8,714 bases of DNA from Clostridia bacterium. Its GTDB lineage: Bacteria > Bacillota > Clostridia > Oscillospirales > Acutalibacteraceae. Positions within the stretch are counted from its first letter, which is position 1. Every line of letters starts with the position of its first letter. Position numbers and translations under genes: made by a program. Location of the stretch: positions 1-8,714 of the forward strand of contig CAAFXQ010000124.1 in the NCBI GenBank assembly GCA_900767015.1, in the 5' to 3' direction. Below, in pieces: positions 6,591 through 8,714 of this stretch. Below the pieces are notes generated by a model, which ran no database searches, had not been told where the DNA came from, and saw only the letters and a list, made by a program, of their open reading frames with translations.

Positions 6591-6796
6591 TGAAATGTCG
6601 GGTCGTCCGTCCGCTCAAGAAGATAGTCAAGAGAGACGTTGAAATAGTCGGCAAGACGGATCAGGGTGGTGTAGTCGGCTTCTCTTTCTCCGGTTTCGTA
6701 TCGGCTGATTGTATTCTGGCTGATATTTAAGTCCATGGCAAGCTTCAGTTGGGTAACGCCCCGGCTTTTTCTGATCTCTTTTAATCTCATACGCAT
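6581..6796 (-). CDS. Small XRE-family HTH transcriptional regulator
   Basis: This is a 71-residue protein made up almost wholly of a Cro/CI-type helix-turn-helix domain. It has KEIRKSRGVTQLKLA (6-20), the turn and recognition helix ISQNTISRYETGER (25-38), and the typical closing segment LIRLADYFNVSLDYLL (45-60). It has no extra sensor domain. On the minus strand GAGGAA (6804-6799) precedes ATG 6796 by only 2 nt and the second ATG at 6790 by 8 nt, so the true start may be 6790 (69 residues, MRLKEIRK). It is divergent from the lipoprotein gene and shares with it a region holding two dyad operators, which suggests an autoregulated repressor that also controls the lipoprotein. It converges on the GH43 gene across a shared terminator. 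Confidence 0.92.
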   Translation of the reverse strand: MRMRLKEIRKSRGVTQLKLAMDLNISQNTISRYETGEREADYTTLIRLADYFNVSLDYLLERTDDPTFHKK

Positions 6797-6823
6797 AATT
6801 CCTCAAATTAGTATGGAAACCTC

Positions 6824-6852
6824 TTGACAAAATTATACCGTTTTGGTATGAT
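6824..6852 (+). promoter_or_regulatory. Sigma-A promoter of the lipoprotein gene
   Basis: A consensus TTGACA (6824-6829) and TATGAT (6847-6852) are separated by 17 bp. The predicted start near 6859 leaves about 74 nt of leader before the ATG at 6933. Operator dyad 1 covers the end of the spacer and half of the -10 box, so a bound repressor would block it. Confidence 0.85.
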
Positions 6853-6860
6853 TAGAATAT
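6832..6860 (-). promoter_or_regulatory. Probable promoter of the xre gene
   Basis: On the minus strand a perfect TATAAT lies at 6837-6832. The best -35 position 17 bp upstream reads ATATTC (6860-6855), which is weak. The box sits inside the spacer of the plus-strand promoter, so the two divergent promoters physically overlap. The predicted transcript would begin near 6825 and reach the xre start after about 30 nt. Confidence 0.55.
6835..6849. promoter_or_regulatory. Operator dyad 1 (candidate XRE binding site)
   Basis: ATACCGTTTTGGTAT is a dyad of ATACC and GGTAT around a 5-base centre. It lies between the -35 and -10 boxes of the lipoprotein promoter, reaches into its -10 box, and overlaps the minus-strand TATAAT. 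It matches operator dyad 2 at 13 of 15 positions. Confidence 0.7.
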
Positions 6861-6873
6861 CCCGTTTCGGTAT
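6859..6873. promoter_or_regulatory. Operator dyad 2 (candidate XRE binding site)
   Basis: ATCCCGTTTCGGTAT has a perfect CCGTTTCGG core and one mismatched pair in its arms. Its centre (6866) is 24 bp from that of dyad 1 (6842), just over two helical turns, which could suit cooperative binding. It overlaps the predicted lipoprotein transcription start. Confidence 0.7.
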
Positions 6874-6932
6874 ATTCAGTGAAACTCATGTTAATATATT
6901 TGAACGGCATTTTTACTTTTGGAGGAATCAAG

Positions 6933-7553
6933 ATGTTGAAAAAAATTTTACTTATGTTGCTTGCATTGTGCATTCTGTTAGGAGCGGCTGCCTGCGGAAA
7001 TGAACCGCAAGATGTTACGGACGCATTTACAACCGAACCTGAAACAATAACGACAACTAAGGCATCCACAACAACGCAGGAAACAACAAAAACGAAACCT
7101 GTTGCGGAGATAGGCTTTTATAATCTGAATGATATTTCTGATAATAACGGCAATTGTCTTTTAGTTGGAATAACAGGATATAGCTGGTCTGATGGCGGAT
7201 ATATATATTTATCGCCCAATGATACCGGATTGTTGTTTTCCGGCGGATTTATACAAACGATATATGATATATCACCTGATAACAATATGAAATTGTCATA
7301 TAAAACCGGGAGAGGACCGTATGCATATACTATTGTAAGTAATGACGGGGTTTCATTTGGACCTGACGGCAGTGTGCTGATCAATAAAAGAGTAAATATC
7401 TATAATAAAGCAGTAGTGCTTAAGTGCCAAACTCATTTTGCCTCGACAAATGAAAGTTGGTTGGTGCCTGCGACAATGATTGATTGGTCTACACAGGATG
7501 ACGATTTTGTTGCAGAAAACGGTTATAAGTATACAAGGTATTTTTTAAAGTAA
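6933..7553 (+). CDS. Thr-rich lipoprotein of unknown function
   Basis: The 206-residue product has a lipoprotein signal (MLKKILLMLLALCILLGAAA) ending at C21, the predicted lipidated residue; the residues before it (A-A-A-C) are a slightly atypical lipobox. Residues about 29-56 form a flexible linker with 13 threonines between 29 and 54. The rest (about 60-206) is rich in Gly, Tyr, Asn and beta-prone stretches and looks like one extracellular domain that I do not recognise. The ATG at 6933 is chosen because GGAGGA (6921-6926) sits 6 nt upstream; an upstream GTG at 6879 has no such site. The gene is AT-richer than its neighbours and uses many ATA codons (for example around 7201-7275) that the housekeeping genes avoid, which hints at transfer. 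The divergent XRE protein probably controls it. Confidence 0.85.
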   Translation: MLKKILLMLLALCILLGAAACGNEPQDVTDAFTTEPETITTTKASTTTQETTKTKPVAEIGFYNLNDISDNNGNCLLVGITGYSWSDGGYIYLSPNDTGLLFSGGFIQTIYDISPDNNMKLSYKTGRGPYAYTIVSNDGVSFGPDGSVLINKRVNIYNKAVVLKCQTHFASTNESWLVPATMIDWSTQDDDFVAENGYKYTRYFLK

Positions 7554-7669
7554 TAAAAAGCCGTGTAAAGTTAAAAACAACGCAGGAAAAGCAATTATCT
7601 TCCACTTCACCTCGTGTTTTCAAGCCTGAAATTTAATATTCGGAAATTTAATCCCCGAAAAGACAAAAC

Positions 7670-7707
7670 GTCGGGCAGAGTCGTACTTGACCCTGCCCGA
7701 CAGATTT
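7670..7707 (+). terminator. Rho-independent terminator after the lipoprotein gene
   Basis: GTCGGGCAG (7670-7678) pairs with CTGCCCGAC (7693-7701). Past one A-C mismatch, GTC (7680-7682) pairs with GAC (7689-7691). AGATTTTTG follows. The stem is long and GC-rich and should separate the lipoprotein transcript from rpoB. On the minus strand the stem is followed by GTTTTGTCTTTT, so it may also work in reverse. Confidence 0.85.
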
Positions 7708-7751
7708 TTGTCCGGAATCAGCTTTTTATTTTATAAATAAGAAAAAATAAT

Positions 7752-7773
7752 AGCAAAAATCAACATTTTTGCT
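7752..7773. repeat. AT-rich perfect hairpin upstream of the rpoB promoter
   Basis: AGCAAAAAT (7752-7760) pairs with ATTTTTGCT (7765-7773) across a CAAC loop, with 9 of 9 pairs. It lies about 40 bp upstream of the rpoB -35 box. It is too AT-rich and lacks the T-tail of a good terminator; a protein-binding site or DNA-bending tract is possible. Confidence 0.45.
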
Positions 7774-7814
7774 TCAAACAAACGAAAAAAGAGCAAAAAA
7801 ACGCCGCAACACCC

Positions 7815-7844
7815 TTGACAACAGGTGTGCGGATATGGTAAAAT
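7815..7844 (+). promoter_or_regulatory. Sigma-A promoter of rpoB
   Basis: A consensus TTGACA (7815-7820) and TAAAAT (7839-7844) are 18 bp apart, with TGG just before the -10 box giving an extended -10. A/T-rich tracts lie upstream. The predicted transcription start is near 7851, which leaves about 150 nt of untranslated leader. Confidence 0.85.
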
Positions 7845-7857
7845 CGTTCAACTAATG

Positions 7858-7972
7858 TGGAAATGTGCCCTTGTTTCCATTTTCTAAGAGCATATTAACA
7901 TTATTGAGAGAAAAAGTCAAGTGCTTTTTTAAAAATTCTGTGAACTGTCACAGCGTATGCCGACGAAAGGCA
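7858..7972 (+). promoter_or_regulatory. Structured 5' leader of rpoB
   Basis: Several small hairpins lie in the leader. TGGAAA (7858-7863) pairs with TTTCCA (7874-7879) before a TTTTCT run. AAAAAG (7911-7916) pairs with CTTTTT (7924-7929). CTGTGA (7938-7943) pairs with TCACAG (7948-7953) across ACTG. TGCC (7958-7961) pairs with GGCA (7969-7972). None is strong enough to name an attenuator or riboswitch class, and the sequence is not one I recognise. Confidence 0.4.
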
Positions 7973-7999
7973 AATAAAAGGATATGGAGTGGTAAGCCA

Positions 8000-8714
8000 A
8001 TGGTAAATGTTACCGACGTCAAACTCGGCACCAACACCCGCAAAAGCTTCGGTAAGATTCAAGAAGTCATGCAGATGCCGAACCTGATTCAGGTGCAGAA
8101 AGACTCGTACAGATGGTTCCTTGAAACCGGTCTTAAGGAAGTATTGAGAGATGTAGCCGACATCACCGACTACACGAACAATCTCGTTTTAAGCTTCGTC
8201 GATTACCGCATGGAAAGCAAGTCCAAGTACAGCGTGACCGAATGTAAGGAACGGGAAGCGACTTATGCGGCTCCGATGAGAGTCACCGTAAGACTTTATA
8301 ACAAGGCTACGGGCGACCTTAAGGAAAGCGAAATCTACATGGGCGATTTCCCGCTTATGACTGACAGCGGTACGTTCATCATCAACGGTGCAGAGCGTGT
8401 TATCGTCTCTCAGCTTGTCCGTTCGCCCGGTGTCTATTACGGAATGACCCACAACATCACAAGCCAGAAGCTTTATTCGACGACCGTTATCCCCAACAGA
8501 GGCGCATGGCTCGAATACGAAACGGATCAGAACGACCTTTTCTATGTCCGTATCGACAAGAACAGAAAGATTTATATCACAACCTTCCTTCGTGCGCTCG
8601 GTCTTTCGACAAACGAGGATATCCGTGAGTTCTTCGGCTACGACGACAGAATCGAAGCCACACTCGAAAAGGATACCACCAAGAACGAGGAGGACGCTCT
8701 TATTGAAGTTTATA
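8000..8714 (+). CDS. rpoB: RNA polymerase beta subunit, N-terminal part (runs off the window)
   Basis: The frame stays open for 238 codons to the window edge and encodes the start of RpoB, the large catalytic-core subunit of RNA polymerase. Residues about 115-148 read GDFPLMTDSGTFIINGAERV followed by IVSQLVRSPGVYY, one of the most conserved blocks of the protein. The N-terminus (GKIQEVMQMPNLIQVQKDSY) is the normal opening in Bacillota. GGAGTGG (7986-7992) lies 7 nt before the ATG. The rifampicin-binding region is beyond the window, so resistance cannot be judged. The gene has its own consensus promoter and is not preceded by rplL, unlike the usual rplJ-rplL-rpoB order. rpoC would be expected downstream but is not visible. 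Confidence 0.97.
   Translation, partial: MVNVTDVKLGTNTRKSFGKIQEVMQMPNLIQVQKDSYRWFLETGLKEVLRDVADITDYTNNLVLSFVDYRMESKSKYSVTECKEREATYAAPMRVTVRLYNKATGDLKESEIYMGDFPLMTDSGTFIINGAERVIVSQLVRSPGVYYGMTHNITSQKLYSTTVIPNRGAWLEYETDQNDLFYVRIDKNRKIYITTFLRALGLSTNEDIREFFGYDDRIEATLEKDTTKNEEDALIEVY

Larger units (their letters stand above)
7554..7999. other. Non-coding region between the lipoprotein gene and rpoB
   Basis: No gene is supported in this 446-bp stretch. It holds the lipoprotein terminator (7670-7707), a perfect AT-rich hairpin (7752-7773), A/T tracts that could act as an upstream promoter element (about 7725-7800), the rpoB promoter (7815-7844) and a long rpoB leader (about 7851-7999). A 10-bp direct repeat GAAATTTAAT occurs at 7628-7637 and 7643-7652, with no assigned role. 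Confidence 0.65.

Noticed and set aside
6043..6654. Minus-strand open frame of 203 codons across the GH43 end and the terminator
   Set aside because: It runs through a strong bidirectional terminator and overlaps both the GH43 gene and the xre gene; composition is that of an antisense shadow.
6808..6823. Third operator copy near the xre start (TATGGAAACC)
   Set aside because: Its GG-AAA-CC core does not align with the CCG...CGG arms of the two real dyads.
6879..6932. GTG start at 6879 extending the lipoprotein by 18 residues
   Set aside because: It lacks a ribosome binding site and would place extra residues before a complete lipoprotein signal; ATG 6933 has GGAGGA at ideal spacing.
6581..7553. 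Toxin-antitoxin pair formed by the XRE gene and its neighbour
   Set aside because: The genes are divergent, not a co-directional operon, and the partner is a lipidated surface protein with no toxin motif.
7858..7972. L10 leader or known riboswitch before rpoB
   Set aside because: No conserved riboswitch core or kink-turn pattern is recognisable, and L10 leaders precede rplJ, which is absent here.

Overview
This window looks like a chromosomal housekeeping segment of a Gram-positive, low-to-mid GC member of the Clostridia, most likely a gut Oscillospiraceae/Ruminococcaceae-type organism. The evidence is the order dgt, dnaG, sigA, strong AGGAGG-like ribosome binding sites, consensus sigma-A promoters, a zinc-type L31, a lipobox lipoprotein, and short hairpin-rich dispersed repeats of a kind I recall from gut Clostridia genomes. 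This placement is inference; no 16S or other marker that fixes the genus is present.

Layout: 1-358 is non-coding and holds three copies of a double-hairpin repeat, two of them facing each other. A good promoter (359-387) drives rpmE (ribosomal protein L31), which ends in a terminator (663-695). Next come a YigZ/IMPACT-family gene (711-1331) and dgt, an HD-domain dNTP triphosphohydrolase (1400-2398). A 180-bp MITE-like element with 38-bp inverted ends (2402-2581) fills the gap between dgt and dnaG. dnaG (primase, 2598-4370) and sigA/rpoD (primary sigma factor, 4407-5498) form a replication/transcription pair. A GH43-like extracellular glycosidase follows 23 bp after sigA. Its best start (ATG 5522, strong RBS) is out of frame with the body by one base at an A7 tract.

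A bidirectional terminator (6539-6590) separates the GH43 gene from a convergent small XRE-family repressor (6581-6796, minus strand). The repressor shares an overlapping divergent promoter region, with two copies of a 15-bp dyad, with a gene for a Thr-rich lipoprotein of unknown function (6933-7553). A terminator (7670-7707) closes this module. rpoB then begins at 8000 from its own consensus promoter (7815-7844) with a leader of roughly 150 nt, and runs off the window.

How it fits together: rpmE, dgt, dnaG, sigA and rpoB serve translation, nucleotide pool control, replication priming and transcription. The GH43 gene and the AT-richer XRE/lipoprotein pair look like accessory insertions between sigA and rpoB. 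I saw no CRISPR array, transposase, phage gene, tRNA or rRNA. The most notable points are the A7 slippery frameshift in the GH43 gene, the two-operator XRE/lipoprotein switch, the MITE-like element inside the dgt-dnaG-sigA block, and an rpoB separated from rplJL.
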